A stretch of DNA of 64,000 nt from Urophycis tenuis (lineage: Eukaryota > Chordata > Actinopteri > Gadiformes > Phycidae). Positions 43,201-58,365 of this stretch are shown in pieces. Each line of letters starts with the position of its first letter. Within the stretch, counting starts at the first letter, position 1. The stretch lies in contig JAXIVH010000012.1 of NCBI GenBank assembly GCA_036785325.1, positions 4,954,035 to 5,018,034 on the forward strand. The letters run 5' to 3'. Below the pieces are notes generated by a model that was given only the letters and a program-made list of their open reading frames with translations, had not been told where the DNA came from and did not search any database. The position numbers were made by a program, and so were the translations under genes.

Positions 43201-44593
43201 CCATCTCCACCTGGGTGGACACTACCAACTGGGATGTCACTTAGGTAGATTTTGGAATGTCTTTTTAATGGAAATTTAATGTCACACCTCAAGGTAAAGC
43301 AGGGGGCCTTTAGTCATTATTTTTTATCATCTTGCACTTTAATTTGCTCCAGCATATACCAATTGCCAATTACAAAGGCAGAACACAACACAGTGTTATG
43401 AGGGTAAGGGGAAGGCAGACCTGTTTGGTCTCTGCTGCAATGATTTCCTATGAGGTAGCTTGAGTCTATTTGTGACCCTACTTTCTACCTGTGAATGTTG
43501 GCAAAGCTCCAGCAGTAAAACTATCCCCTGTTGTCCTTTAAGTGTGACCTTGGTTACTGTTTGCTGATGCAGCCAGCGATCTGTCAAGATGCCTTAGTGG
43601 ACATCGATAAACAGATTCTGGGCCTGAATGAGAAACATGGTTTCAGTCATTTTCAGGCTGGAAACTATTTAGTGTTTACGTATATCAGGGGGTCATCTTC
43701 AACTCGGGTCAGAACTTTTGTTTGGCCAAATAAAGGGTCTGCATAAAGGTCTTCATTCATTATATGATTTAAAAGCAAGATATGCAAAGGCATATATTGC
43801 TTTTATACATATATACAATTTGGTGGATGTATAGCCTTCATATCACAGGAATGCTATTGTTCTTATAGAGACAGAGAGGACCTTTCGGTCTTTATTTGTC
43901 ATTCTCAGTATTTTTTAGATATGAGAACGAAATTCGTTCTCTGCATTTGACCCATCCTATGGTACATAGAAGCAGTGGGCTGCTATGTTCAGCACCCGGG
44001 GAGCAAGGAGGGGTTCAGTGTCTTGCTCAAGGACACTTCGACATGCAGTCAGTTTGGAAGAGGGGATCGAGGGGATCAAGGGGATCAAACCGCCGACCCT
44101 ATGGACGACCCGCTCTGTCCACCCGCTCTTCCCACTGAGCTACTTCCGCCCCCTTATTGCTATTATAGCCTAAGAAGACAGGATAGTGTAGTGGTTAGGA
44201 TGTTTACTCCCAGCCTGAAGGTTTGTGGTTCTAAACCCCAATGCCTGCAGTCTACCGTGGCATCCTTGAGCAAGGTGTCGGCCAACCCCTGGTGGCTCCT
44301 TAATGACATGCTCACTGAAAGGCTTTGGGGAGAGGTGACTGCTCAGTGGTGATACAGCAACACGCTCCTGAAAAGCTTGACACGCGTTGAGCTAACTTGT
44401 GACTTTCTGAATGGAAAACGCCGGCCCTGCCGTGTGCTGTACACGCCCTTACATCTCCACGCCGGTCTGCCAGAGCGGGGCGGCGCTGACCTACCTTTAT
44501 TCTGCAGAAGCTGGCTTCTATCTTCAGCTGCTCCACCAGCTTCCTGGCTTGTCCCACACTCATTGTGCTGTTCACCGGTGTGTCACCTTTCAT
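40231..44593 (-). CDS. gng3: Heterotrimeric G protein gamma-3 subunit
   Basis: Two coding exons on the minus strand: 44593-44495 (33 codons, MKGDTPVNSTMSVGQARKL through CRIK) and 40359-40231 (42 codons, starting VSKAAADLMAYCDAH and ending FREKKFFCALL). The total of 75 residues equals human GNG3, and the sequence matches it nearly throughout. The intron is phase 0 with donor GTAGGT and acceptor CTCCGCAG. The first half is the coiled-coil helix that pairs with G-beta. The C-terminal CALL is a CaaX box for geranylgeranylation, which anchors the dimer to the plasma membrane. GNG3 is a neuronal isoform. The 4.1-kb intron is filled with a minisatellite and mobile repeats. A separate 5' non-coding exon is expected upstream but was not identified. 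Confidence 0.95.
40384..41848. repeat. 28-bp minisatellite with CRE-like units in gng3 intron
   Basis: Unit GTAGCAGGAGTTATGACATC followed by ACCGCACT, 28 bases, about 45 copies, interrupted by a LINE tail at 41092-41271. Variant units carry ATGACGTCACC, a full TGACGTCA palindrome (about 40399, 40456, 40512 and 40762). Most carry TGACATCA. Higher-order repetition is visible: a block of several units with CAGGCTGTGG variants recurs around 40660-40740 and 40940-41010. The array begins just 25 bases upstream (in gng3 sense) of the second coding exon, so it crowds the 3' splice site. Confidence 0.95.
41092..41271 (+). mobile_element. L2-like LINE 3' end inserted in the minisatellite
   Basis: 180 bases matching, in reverse orientation, the 3' end of the LINE at 14027-14210, finishing with CAATAAAGTTGAATCTAATC and TCTAA repeats. 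Minisatellite units continue on both sides, so this is a severely 5'-truncated retroposition into an existing array. Confidence 0.9.
41973..42635. mobile_element. 663-bp MITE with about 190-bp inverted arms
   Basis: Left arm 41973-42160 (TTAAAGGGATATTCCGCCAT) pairs with right arm 42446-42635 (ending ATGGCGGAATATCCCTTTAA) with few mismatches. The central 285 bases are non-coding. It lies inside the gng3 intron. Confidence 0.85.
42636..43890. other. gng3 intron, mostly unremarkable
   Basis: No exon seen. 43090-43310 is a dispersed repeat with inverted pieces (CCCACCCAGTGGACTGTTCC, CAACTGGTAGGCT, ACCTGGGTGGACA) related to 59870-60135 and 39055-39190. Confidence 0.45.
43895..44155. repeat. Common fish interspersed repeat
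   Basis: Contains the segment GTGGGCTGCTATGTTCAGCA, then TCAGTGTCTTGCTCAAGGAC and CCACTGAGCTACTTCCGCCC, a very frequent non-coding teleost repeat core. Identified from memory of the pattern, not by search. Confidence 0.5.
44180..44310 (+). mobile_element. tRNA-derived SINE fragment
   Basis: GTGTAGTGGTTAGGATGTTT resembles an A-box region. About 30 bases later GGTTCTAAACC resembles a B-box (consensus GGTTCGAANCC). The spacing fits a tRNA-derived Pol III promoter, and the body that follows is unlike tRNA, so a SINE is more likely than a tRNA gene. Confidence 0.5.
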
Positions 44594-44629
44594 GCTAGCC
44601 GGGAAAACGCACAGCGTTACAACAACACT

Positions 44630-44740
44630 AGCATGGAATGGTAGCATGGAATGGTAGCATGGAATGGTAGCATGGAATTTTAGCATGGAATGGTAGCATG
44701 GAATGGTAGCATGGAATTTTAGCATGGAATGTTAGTATGG
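44630..44740. repeat. Short tandem repeat just upstream of gng3 start codon
   Basis: Units of TAGCATGGAATGG or TAGCATGGAATTT, 13 bases, about eight copies. It lies 40-150 bases upstream of the gng3 ATG, so it is either 5' UTR or the end of a 5' intron. Confidence 0.85.
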
Positions 44741-44859
44741 AAATTATTGCTGGAGGTTTTGTGGAAATTATAACGGCGTGGTTGTGTTCATTTAGCTGGT
44801 CCTTCAGAATATTCCCTGACATTTGACATTTAAGCATTCCCTGACATTTGAGCATTTCA

Positions 44860-45393
44860 AATACTACATATATGAATTGTTATATATTGAGGAATGTCTT
44901 GAATACAATATGAGTGAGAACAATGGTTTTGCAAATGAAACCCAATGATTATAATCAATGTATGATAATCTGTGTGTGATGCTCGGTATCTCAAAAGCAA
45001 AATGAGTTTCCACACAAATAACTGTGGGCTCTTTAAGGCAAAAGCATGCCTTCAATGATCCAGCAAAAATATAATTCCCATTTCTTATCAATGTAAACAC
45101 ATTTTAAGGATCCTGATAAAAAAAAAATACTCAGAGGGAAATTGCTCTAAATGAGGCTGAATATACATCATTGACATATATTTCTCAAAATATCTCCAAT
45201 AATTCCATTCTATGTGATTCAAAAATCACAAACACCTATTTAAGCCGACAGGCCTCAGCACATTGCCTACATATCTTAAATAATAAGATGGAAGGCAGGA
45301 GAATAAAAATGGGTTATCATCATGAAAAATAACCATATCAAGGACCTATTCCACCCAACCATGGTCTCTGCCTATTTATCTGTTTTTCAATTC

Positions 45394-45425
<32 letters not shown>

Positions 45426-46180
45426 CCTGTCAGTTTCTTACCCGTTTCTATTCGTCTTCAGGTGCAATCTCTCCCCCTTCTGTCTGTGGTGTCTTTTGGC
45501 TCTTCCTCACGCACCTTCTGTACGTTTATTTTTGATATTATCACTGGAAGCCAGCCGAACCCCACCCCTCCAACACAGCCGTGATGCCAACCCGCTCCAC
45601 ACAGACCGGCGCGATGCAATTCTGCTACAATGAGCACTACATCAGCGACACAGTTGGACCACCCCTATAACACGGTGGTATCTCCCGAGGGAGGGGAGGG
45701 AGGGACCAGTGGTCAATAGTTTCGTATGAGGGTGGATTGTACCATGTGCTATTGTCAGTCAACACGGGACATGTTTGGCCATTTGCGTCCCTTAATTTAG
45801 ACATTCGACGTCGGGCAAGATGATTGGGCTGTATAATAAACCTAATGATTTTTGTTGTTAGCGCTTACAGTTACAAATTCCGATGTGCGTTTGATTGGAT
45901 TTGGCCGTTTCTGACCTCCGTGATGCCCACCCCCTCTGTTGCTATGGCGACTACTGCAGTGTGAAGTCGTATTTGCCAGATTCTTTAATTGCGTTGGATG
46001 GATCTTTTTAGTCTTAGCGCTTCATGGCAACCCTTGATATATCTGGCAACGGTTCAGTATTCATTCAAGCAGCACTAAATACAATGACACATAGTTAAAT
46101 ATTGAAATTGGGTTTTTTCTTTGATAGGAGTGGATTAATGATGGGAGTTTTGCAGCAGTCCACGTTACCCATCCTGACGT
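44860..46180. other. Non-coding upstream region of gng3
   Basis: AT-rich sequence with an A-run at 45402-45425. No conserved coding frame recognised. Confidence 0.4.
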
Positions 46181-46189
46181 CGTGACGCT

Positions 46190-46290
46190 TCACAATCCGA
46201 GGAACTTTCCAAGCGCGTGCGTTGCATACAGTTGTGACGTCACTGTGACTGCGTGGCTCTCGTCCCCGCGCGTTTAACGTTTACAACTTT
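46190..46290. promoter_or_regulatory. CpG-rich segment with perfect CRE, possible gng3 promoter
   Basis: A palindromic TGACGTCA at 46235-46242 and GC-rich surroundings (AAGCGCGTGCGTTGC, CCCCGCGCG) in otherwise AT-rich DNA. It is 1.6 kb upstream of the gng3 start codon. CREs are frequent in neuronal promoters. Transcription start and direction are inferred, not shown. Confidence 0.35.
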
Positions 46291-46299
46291 TAATTTCTC

Positions 46300-47095
46300 T
46301 TGGATGAAAAGACTGGGCTTTCAAGTGTAGATCCCGCAGTATTCGGGTGATGGGTTGGCGTCATTTTCAAAGCATCAGTGCATCCTCTCCACTGGTGCAT
46401 GCTGAGTGGATGCCGACTGGCCCGTGTCATTTATTTCCTCATTGTGTCGAATTGGTTTTGAAATGCCTGCTATCTTTGAGTGTACACCACACACTCACAC
46501 ACACACACGTATACGTTCAATTAGGTCTAGTTTTAATTAACTTCATGTCTAGTCTTAAATGAGATAGACACCCCGGCTTGAACAACGTCTCCCCCTACTG
46601 GACAGCTGTAGTTTATTCTATTTTTGTATTATAATAAAAAAAGAAAAGAAAATCGTTTGAGATGTTTGTGTTCCACTGAGATTATTGATCTTATTATAAT
46701 AATCTATTCTAAAGAATTCAGGACCGGTGCATTGAAGAAATAATCAACAACCACATACATCTGCCATTCTACTCAGATGGCCTTTTACAAAAGGGCATTT
46801 GAACTATATTTAAGTGATATTTGACTAAATAATCCCAATAACATTCAGAAGCCTACTTGTTTCACAGTACACATGGAGTAGTCTGATGTGAATAAAAAAA
46901 AAAACACCTGATCAAATTGCGGTTGTTTAGTTGGTTGTCTCGGCACATCATGAACACATTTTATGGTCGTACATGATGACCGATTGATTATCTGACTATA
47001 GGTTGCTCGTTACAGTGATTTAAACAATCCACCAACAGTTACATCACATAATGATTAAATACAAACAGATGCCCATATATTGGTGCTTTGCGGAG
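46300..47095. other. Intergenic, nothing recognised
   Basis: Short CA run at 46491-46508. Otherwise AT-rich unique-looking sequence without genes. Confidence 0.4.
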
Positions 47096-47098
47096 ATA

Positions 47099-47102
47099 TT
47101 TA

Positions 47103-47146
<44 letters not shown>

Positions 47147-47200
47147 CATTATTATTATTATCATTATTATCATTATTATCATTATTATTATTTATTATAA
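47099..47200. repeat. ATT/ATC trinucleotide microsatellite
   Basis: TTATTATTA repeat with periodic ATC variants, about 100 bases. Confidence 0.95.
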
Positions 47201-47610
47201 TAATATGATGGTGCTATGATACTTGTAGGAGAACGGGAGGAGGTGTCCTCTCTAGGAGACGTGGTCGGGCAGAGTGATGGCGAGGTTCTCTGCTGCGCCC
47301 TCTGAACCAGAAACAGAGGATTGATCTCCCCTCCCGGCTACCACCCCGCCCTCCCCCCGCCCTCTCACCCACCCACCCCCTCCACGTCCCAGACCACGGC
47401 GTTGCGTAACGCGCCACGCCGGGGCCTGGTTCATCTGAATCATCAGTTCTCAGGGCGGCCGCTCCGCCGACATTACACTGACAGTAATATAGCCTTCGAT
47501 CGCTTCAGAAACCTGCACGCGTTACGTGGCGCCGACAGCCAATCAGAGCCGTGCGTCACCATCTATTGAGCGGCTTGTTGGGAGTCAGGGACAACAGCAC
47601 AGGAGCGATT

Positions 47611-48180
47611 AACTACACTGTAGGTTTAGCTAAAGCACTTAACTCAACTGTAGGTTTGACTAAAGCACTTAACTCAACTGTAGGTTTAGCTAAAGCACTT
47701 AACTCAACTGTAGGTTTAGCTAAAGCACTTAACTCAACTGTAGGTTTAGCTAAAGCAATTAACTCAACTGTAGGTTTAGCTAAAGCACTTAACTCAACTG
47801 TAGGTTTAGCTAAAGCACTTAACTCAACTGTAGGTTTGACTAAAGCACTTAACTCAACTGTAGGTTTAGCTAAAGCACTTAACTCAACTGTAGGTTTAGC
47901 TAAAGCAATTAACTCAACTGTAAGTTTAGCTAACTGTAGGTTTAACTAATGCACTTACCTCAACTGTAGCTTTGACTAAAGCACTTAAGTCAACTGTAGG
48001 TTTAGCTAAAGCACTTAACTCAACTGTAGGTTTAGCTAAAGCACTTAACTCAACTGTAGGTTTGACTAAAGCACTTAACTCAACTGTGGGTTTAGCTAAA
48101 GCACTTAACTCAACTGAAGGTTTAGCTAAAGCACTTAACTCAACTGTAGATTTGACTAAAGCACTTAACTGTGGATTTAG
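47611..48180. repeat. 30-bp minisatellite, about 19 units
   Basis: Unit AACTCAACTGTAGGTTTAGC followed by TAAAGCACTT, 30 bases, with GACT/AGCT variants and a disruption at about 47925-47960. Being a multiple of three, it gives an open frame of decapeptide repeats (KALNSTVGLA), which I regard as incidental. Confidence 0.95.
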
Positions 48181-48580
48181 AGCAGCCTAAACCAACACAC
48201 TAACACTGACTGCCAGTGGGTTTGGTGGTTGAACTGAAGCATTTCAGGATCCCTAATAACAACAATGTTGTTATTCCACTGGCCCATTACTGCATATTAA
48301 CCCTCAGTCATATCTGGCCAAGCACCACAAATAATAACCAGAACACGACAGAAGCAAGAGCAGAACTTTTAATGTTTTAATTGAACTAGAACTAGTTTGG
48401 ATGAAAAGACTTAACATGGAACAACAGAGACCAAAATCATCAAGTCATTTATGTGAAACATATGGTCAAGGCAACAGAAAGACACCTGCTTCCAAAGTCA
48501 ACACTGTATTCAACTGACTTTTTTTTTTTTTTTTTTAAGATTCCCACAGTGACCGGTAAGATCTTTCAAAGACTTTCAGG

Positions 48581-53183
<4,603 letters not shown>

Positions 53184-56100
53184 TCACACCTGGGTCTCCA
53201 GTCCGCTTAGCTTGGGGGTGAGGATGCGGGGCGTGACCCCCGAGTTGAGGTCTCGCTCAAACTCCAGCAGCTGGCCCATGAAGTTGAGGTTGGGGGAGAC
53301 CACGGGCCGCCGGCCGTGCACGTACTTGTAGGCGTCGGTCATGGTCATGAGGGTGTGCTTCATCAGGTAGGCGATGACCACGGTGGCGGAGCGGGACACG
53401 CCCGCCTGGCAGTGCACCAGCACCCCCTTCCCCGTCTGGTGCGCCTCCTCTGTCGAACAAACACAGACCACAGACCTCTGTCTTTACCTTCACGCGGTCT
53501 CGCTGGAGGACAGGTCAGTACTGACTCTCTACAGTCCTAGGAAGGCTCCAAGGCCCAATTTCATTTCTCTATTTTACCCCTCCACCTTCCCCTTCCCCTA
53601 CGTCTTGGCCCTTGAAACAGAGTGCCTTTACCCCTTGGTTTCAAGTAAGCTCCCGATCTTACTTGGTTTTAAGGGGTATCTACCCCTTGCCCTTATCCCT
53701 ACCCCTCGATCGAAATGAGAATTGTGATAGCTCTTCGTCTCACGTGCACGCGCAAAACTAAAGGGAAGGGTTAAAATAGAGAATTGAGATTGAGTCTGAC
53801 CACCGATACTGGGTGGTGAGTAGGGGGGATAAAACCGCCTTCATGACAGTGATGGTAGCAGCGTTGTTAATGGACACTGAAGCGACGCCACCATAACGAG
53901 TACCGAGGATTGTCTGGAGGTCACAATCGACTCCCAGCAGACAATCGACTCCCCGCCAGTATCCGCAGCCCCCCGCTGCCCGCCCGCCCATCTGCATGCT
54001 TGACCATCGCGCCCCTGACCTCTACCTACTCCTTAACGACCCGTCTGAATTCTCCCTGCGTCGCCGGGGGCAACAGCCTCCCGTGAATGGCTAAGCGGGG
54101 CCGCGGGGCCGCAGTGCGGGGCCGGTTCGCCTACCGATGAACTCGAACACCTCCTCGAAGTACTGCCGCAGGTTCTGCTTGCTGTTGTCGGTGGCGGGCA
54201 GGCGCTTGTAGCGGACCAGGCCGGTGTTCTGGTGGTACAGCGGCAGGTGCGTGGTCACGTTGACCACGAAGCCCACGTTGAGGCGCAGCAGCAGGTCCAG
54301 GTCCTGGCCGTCCCGCTCGTTGCCGAGGAACAGGAAGGGCAGGATGGCGCTGACCACGGCGTTCTCCGCGTCGGGCGTCATGGCGCCCTCGTCCGACAGC
54401 GAGGCGGGAAGTGACGACGACAGGGGGAGGGAGAGGTGCACTGTGGGAAATACGTTGGGTGGGTCAGGTCGTGTTTCCATAGTGACGATGAGATCTGTTA
54501 CCACGGAGATCTGTTACACCGGGGAGGTTTGATGTCATGGGGCCTGTCAGAGATCTCCTCTGTGGTAGCAGTTATGTGTCTGAAAGCCTCAATTCATAAA
54601 ATAAATATGAATTACAAGGTAAAGATGTGCTTTAATATTGCATTCATGTTACTGACTTTTACTGCTGTGTTCTGCAGAGTCAGTACAGGATGCTGGGACC
54701 GCGCTGAACAGCATGTGTTGAAGATGAGAAACTAACGAGAAGGAGGAAATAAAGTAAACCGGCGGGGAGGAAGTCTCCTTCTCGCCAGGAGGCGCCTCAC
54801 CTCGGCTGTTCTCCTCGTCCTGGTCGCGGTTCAGCGAGTTGAGGACCAGGTGCAGCGACTGGGCGGAGGGCAGCGAGTGGCCCCCCTCCCTCTCCCTCTG
54901 CCGGGGCTTGGGCTTCATGATAAGCGTGCCCGGGTTGGACTGCGGCGGCGAGAAGGAGACGGGGGAGGGCGGCGGCGAGGGCGAGCGAGGCCGGTACAGC
55001 CCGTCGTCGTACTCCCCCGCCGGGCCGGCCGCGTCGCCGTCGTCGTCCAGCAGCCGCCGCAGCGAGCTGCGCCCGTCCTCGGCGCCCGACGGCCCGCCCA
55101 TGAAGTCCAGGGCGGCCGCCTTGCCCTGCCACAGGCGGCGCCGGCCGGCGTGGTCCGTCAGGTGGGCGTGGCCGAAGTCCCGGAGGTTCTGGCAGTCCAG
55201 CATGGCCATGCCTCCTCCTCCTCCTCCTCCTCCTCCTCCTCCGGCGCCGTTCTGGCCTGCCCGGCCCATGCAGGCCGGCTTCCCCCCCGGCCCGGCGCCG
55301 CGGCTGTTCTGCTGGTTTTGGGAGTGGCTCATCTTCCGGGCCAGCTCCTCGGGCCAGATGGTGCGCACGCTGTAGTCGTCGTCGTCGGACTGGGGGAAGG
55401 CGCCGGCCCCGCCCCCGCCGCCGCCCCTCCCCGGCGGCTTGCTCCGGCGGGGGTTAAAGGTCACCACGATGGGGTCGCTGCTGCAGTAGCTGCAGGTGGA
55501 GCTGGCGGTGTGGCTGGCCTTGGGGTCGCAGCCCGTCACGCAGCTGTGGATGGCGCGCAGCGGCGCCGAGGGGGCGCAGGGCAGGCAGCCGCCCACCAGC
55601 CGGCGCCGCAGCATGGCGGGGCTCTCGAAGGCGCCCGCCTCCGAGGAGCAGGAGGCGCACGCCAGCGGCTTGAGGAGGCTGGGCCGGCGGTCGGACGCCG
55701 TGCTGTTGGAGGACGAGGTGTTGGAGGCGGCGGAGAGGCAGCCCCCCAGGCTCCGCAGGCCCATGGCCCGGCCGGCTGCGCCGCCGCCGCCGCCCGACCG
55801 CCCGGCGCCGGTCTGGACGCAGGAGAAGGAGGAGGACGGGCTCCCGCCACCGCCGCCGCCGCCGCCGCCCTGGCAGCCGCGGCCGAAGCCCCTGCGGCGC
55901 ACCAGCTCCCAGCAGCCGCAGTTGAAGGGGTAGGAGAGGTCTATGGTGCAGGTGTGGTCCGGGCTGGGGAACCCCCCCACGCCCGAGGAGCCGGGGGAGA
56001 GGGGGAGACCATGGAGGGCGGGGGGCCGGGGGCGGGGGACGTCCCGGCCGGGGGGGGGGCCGCGGGAGAGAGGGTTGAGGGGGGGCGGGGAGGAGGGGTA

Positions 56101-56907
56101 GCTGGGGTTCAGGACGGAGGCATGGGGCAGGGCCACGGGGTGCTGCAGGCCCGGCAGCAGGCTGCTGTGGTTCTGGTGGGCCGTGCCCAGCTTGTTGCCC
56201 TTCTTGCTCCCGCCCAGCGATGTCTCGCTCCTGGGGAGGAACCCCGGAGCGCCGTTGGCTTTCTCCTTCTCCCACCTGGACTTGTTGTGCAGCTGAGACT
56301 GGGCGGGGACGAACTGCAGCCCGCCGCCCGGACCCTGGCGGTGACCCCTGTGCTCGCCGGCGCCCGGGTTCTTCTCGGCGTGGTTGAGGTGCAGCGAGAC
56401 GCGCTTCCCCGCCTTGCCCCCCTTGAGGCTCCCGCCGCGCCGCAGAGAGTGACCCGGTGCCTCGCCTTTCCCGGCGCCCGCCTCCAGCGACACCTTGATG
56501 TCGATGGCGTGCGTGTGCGAGGGCAGCCTGGGCCCCAGGGTCACCGTGCCGTTGCTGTGGCGATGGCTAGGGTCGTAGCCGGCGTACACCAGGGGCGGGG
56601 CCGCGGCGGCGGACTTCACCGGCGGCGCCGAGGACACCAGCACCACGGGCGGGTCGGGCCGGAGCTTGGAGGCGCGCGGAGGCCGGCGCTGGCATTCCAG
56701 GCTCAGCGAGCTGCAGGAGTAGGGCGACAGGTGTGGCGCCTGCAGGTAGGAGGAGGCGTGGAACACCTTCCCGCTGGAGCAGGACGGCGGCGGGCGCGAG
56801 GGGTAGCGGGGGAGGCCGGGGGAGGAGGAGGAGGACGCCTCGCACAGAGAGAGGTTCTTGGGGCGCTGGAGGAGCACTATACGCTCGTCGAGAGGGAGGG
56901 GAGGCAT
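53184..56907 (-). CDS. dusp10-like: DUSP10-like dual-specificity MAP kinase phosphatase, 892 codons
   Basis: Three coding exons on the minus strand: 56907-54801, 54440-54135, 53449-53184. Phases match (1 and 1), and the total of 2679 bases is open. The start MPPLPLDERIVLLQRPKNL resembles the human DUSP10 N-terminus. Residues 1 to about 510 are Ser/Pro/Gly-rich, far longer than the roughly 150 residues of human DUSP10 (482 in all). A rhodanese/MAPK-binding remnant starts at about 514 (VRTIWPEELARKM), is interrupted by a poly-Gly run, and keeps the RRRLWQGK basic docking motif at about 590. The phosphatase domain is in exons 2-3: LPFLFLGNERDGQDLD, the LPATDNSKQNLRQYFEE loop with the general-acid Asp, HCQAGVSRSAT (P-loop Cys and Arg) at about 818, and FMGQLLEFERDL, ending ILTPKLSGLETQV. 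It should dephosphorylate p38/JNK. It is DUSP10-type by domain identity; which paralogue is uncertain. Confidence 0.92.
53552..53796. mobile_element. 245-bp MITE of the THAP-transposon family in a dusp10-like intron
   Basis: Left end GGCCCAATTTCATTTCTCTA and right end GAGAATTGAGATTGAGTC match the ends of the 7.4-kb element. The interior keeps only subterminal parts (TTTCAAGTAAGCTCCCGATC, CACGTGCACGCGCAAAAC). It lies between coding exons 2 and 3 and should be spliced out. Confidence 0.85.
54441..54800 (-). other. dusp10-like intron 1 (360 bases)
   Basis: Donor GTGAGG immediately after 54801; acceptor TTTCCCACAG before 54440. Nothing else is recognised in it. Confidence 0.85.
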
Positions 56908-56924
56908 CTGGCACTAGGGGGAGC

Positions 56925-57118
56925 TGGGGGAGGAGGAGGAGGAGGAGGAGGAGGGGATAAGTGGATGATAATGATGATGAGGTGGAGCAGGAGATGGTGG
57001 AGGAGGAGGAGGTGGTGGAGCAGGAGAAAGAGGAGGAGAAGGAGGTGGAGGAGGAGAAGGAGGTGGCAGAGCAGGAGGTGGAGCAGGGGGTGGAGTAGGA
57101 GGTGGTGGAGGAGAAGAG
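56925..57118. repeat. GGA/GGT-rich imperfect trinucleotide tract
   Basis: GAGGAGGAGG, GGTGGAGCAGGA and similar units for about 190 bases directly upstream of the dusp10-like start codon. On the gene's strand it is a CT-rich polypyrimidine tract that could be 5' UTR, a promoter or an acceptor region. It creates long spurious frames on both strands. Confidence 0.85.
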
Positions 57119-57259
57119 ATAAAGACACAGTAAGAACCAGCCATGATTTTCATAAAGATGTAAGACATTGGGTGTTGAACATGGGAGGACTTCACACACT
57201 TCAGCATCACTGGACGATGCAGAGCATGTATACTGTGATATACATCAGATGACCCGTAA

Positions 57260-58190
57260 TACACAGTGTTGTTAAAGGTACCCCCTCCTTAACACATATG
57301 TGGTTAGGAAGGTCATTTCAATTATTATTTCTGCTTAGAAACGAAATAAAATTGTCATTCGGCACACATAGTAACAAAGCCATGCAGGTGTTCCACTCTC
57401 ACACGCCAAACAGAACAGAACCGACCAGCGGCCGGGCCTGCCGTCGGTTTTGACTGTTGTCACCACCTGCACCTGTTTGCTCATGTTGAGTGCTGAAGTA
57501 GGAACAGGAAGTCGGAGGTCAGGGTGAAACCAGATGAGGTCATGCGAAATCACTTGAGTGGGTGACGCCTCAATGCGTGTGTGTGTGCGTGCGTGCATGT
57601 ACGTGTGTGTGTGTGTGTGTGCGTGTGTGTCTGTGTGCGTGTGTGTATGTGCGTGTGTGTGTCTGTGTGTGTGTGCGTGCGTGTGTGTGTGAATTCAAAG
57701 CATCTGCAATCGACATCTAGCCTGTAACACCACAGTCATATCAAAATTTGCCATAAAGAAAAATACTGAATAGTCATTCATATTTTTGTGAGGCATTGGG
57801 TATTGAAACACAAAGGAAAAGACTTTCTAGCCACAGGGTTGAACCAAATCCACAAACACAACTACTCACATGCTGTAATTACAGCAGCTCACCTCTGCTC
57901 GCTGGCCAACTATGGACTTTGGTCAATCCATCTTTCTTACCATGTATATCTTATAATGCATGTCACATATCTGAGTTTAATGATACACAAAGTCAATAAT
58001 GGCTACACTACAGACCACACTGTAACATAATGAAATATACACACACAGAAAATCAATAACACAGGCTGATATTAACATTAGCAATAAATCAAGCAAGCGG
58101 GACTTCATAAAACTGTTGATTAGTCACAGTGTTGTAATGAGGCTGATGAATAACCTGAGCCACTGACTGCTATTCACTATCTGGTTGAAA
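57260..58190. other. Non-coding; GT microsatellite at 57578-57692
   Basis: GTGTGTGC-type repeats at about 57578-57692. The rest has no recognisable genes. Confidence 0.6.
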
Positions 58191-58194
58191 GAGG

Positions 58195-58365
58195 TTTCTA
58201 TCCAAAGCACCTTACACTGAATACAGATGCCTTATTAAGGAGCAGGTAGGGTTTGAACATCTTGCCCCTCAGGCTAGGCTGTGGACAATGGGAATCGTAC
58301 CCAGAACCTCTCAGGGCCCTGGAATCAAACGCCCTTGCCTCTACACTGTGAAACCTCTGTTGTCT
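58195..58365. repeat. Dispersed repeat, SINE-like core
   Basis: Resembles common fish repeats (AAAGCACCTTACACTGAATA, AGGTAGGGTTTGAACATC, CTACACTGTGAAACC). Identification is by pattern memory only. Confidence 0.35.

Noticed and set aside
44190..44260. Functional tRNA gene
   Set aside because: Only A-box-like and B-box-like motifs are present. A cloverleaf with acceptor stem cannot be formed, so a SINE remnant is more likely.
47551..48190. Decapeptide-repeat ORF (KALNSTVGLA)
   Set aside because: A by-product of the 30-bp minisatellite, with no flanking gene structure.
54850..57252. 800-codon open frame on the plus strand across the dusp10-like exon
   Set aside because: It lies antisense to a well-supported exon in very GC-rich DNA. 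The frame is Ala/Gly/Arg-rich with no recognisable domain and is explained by base composition.
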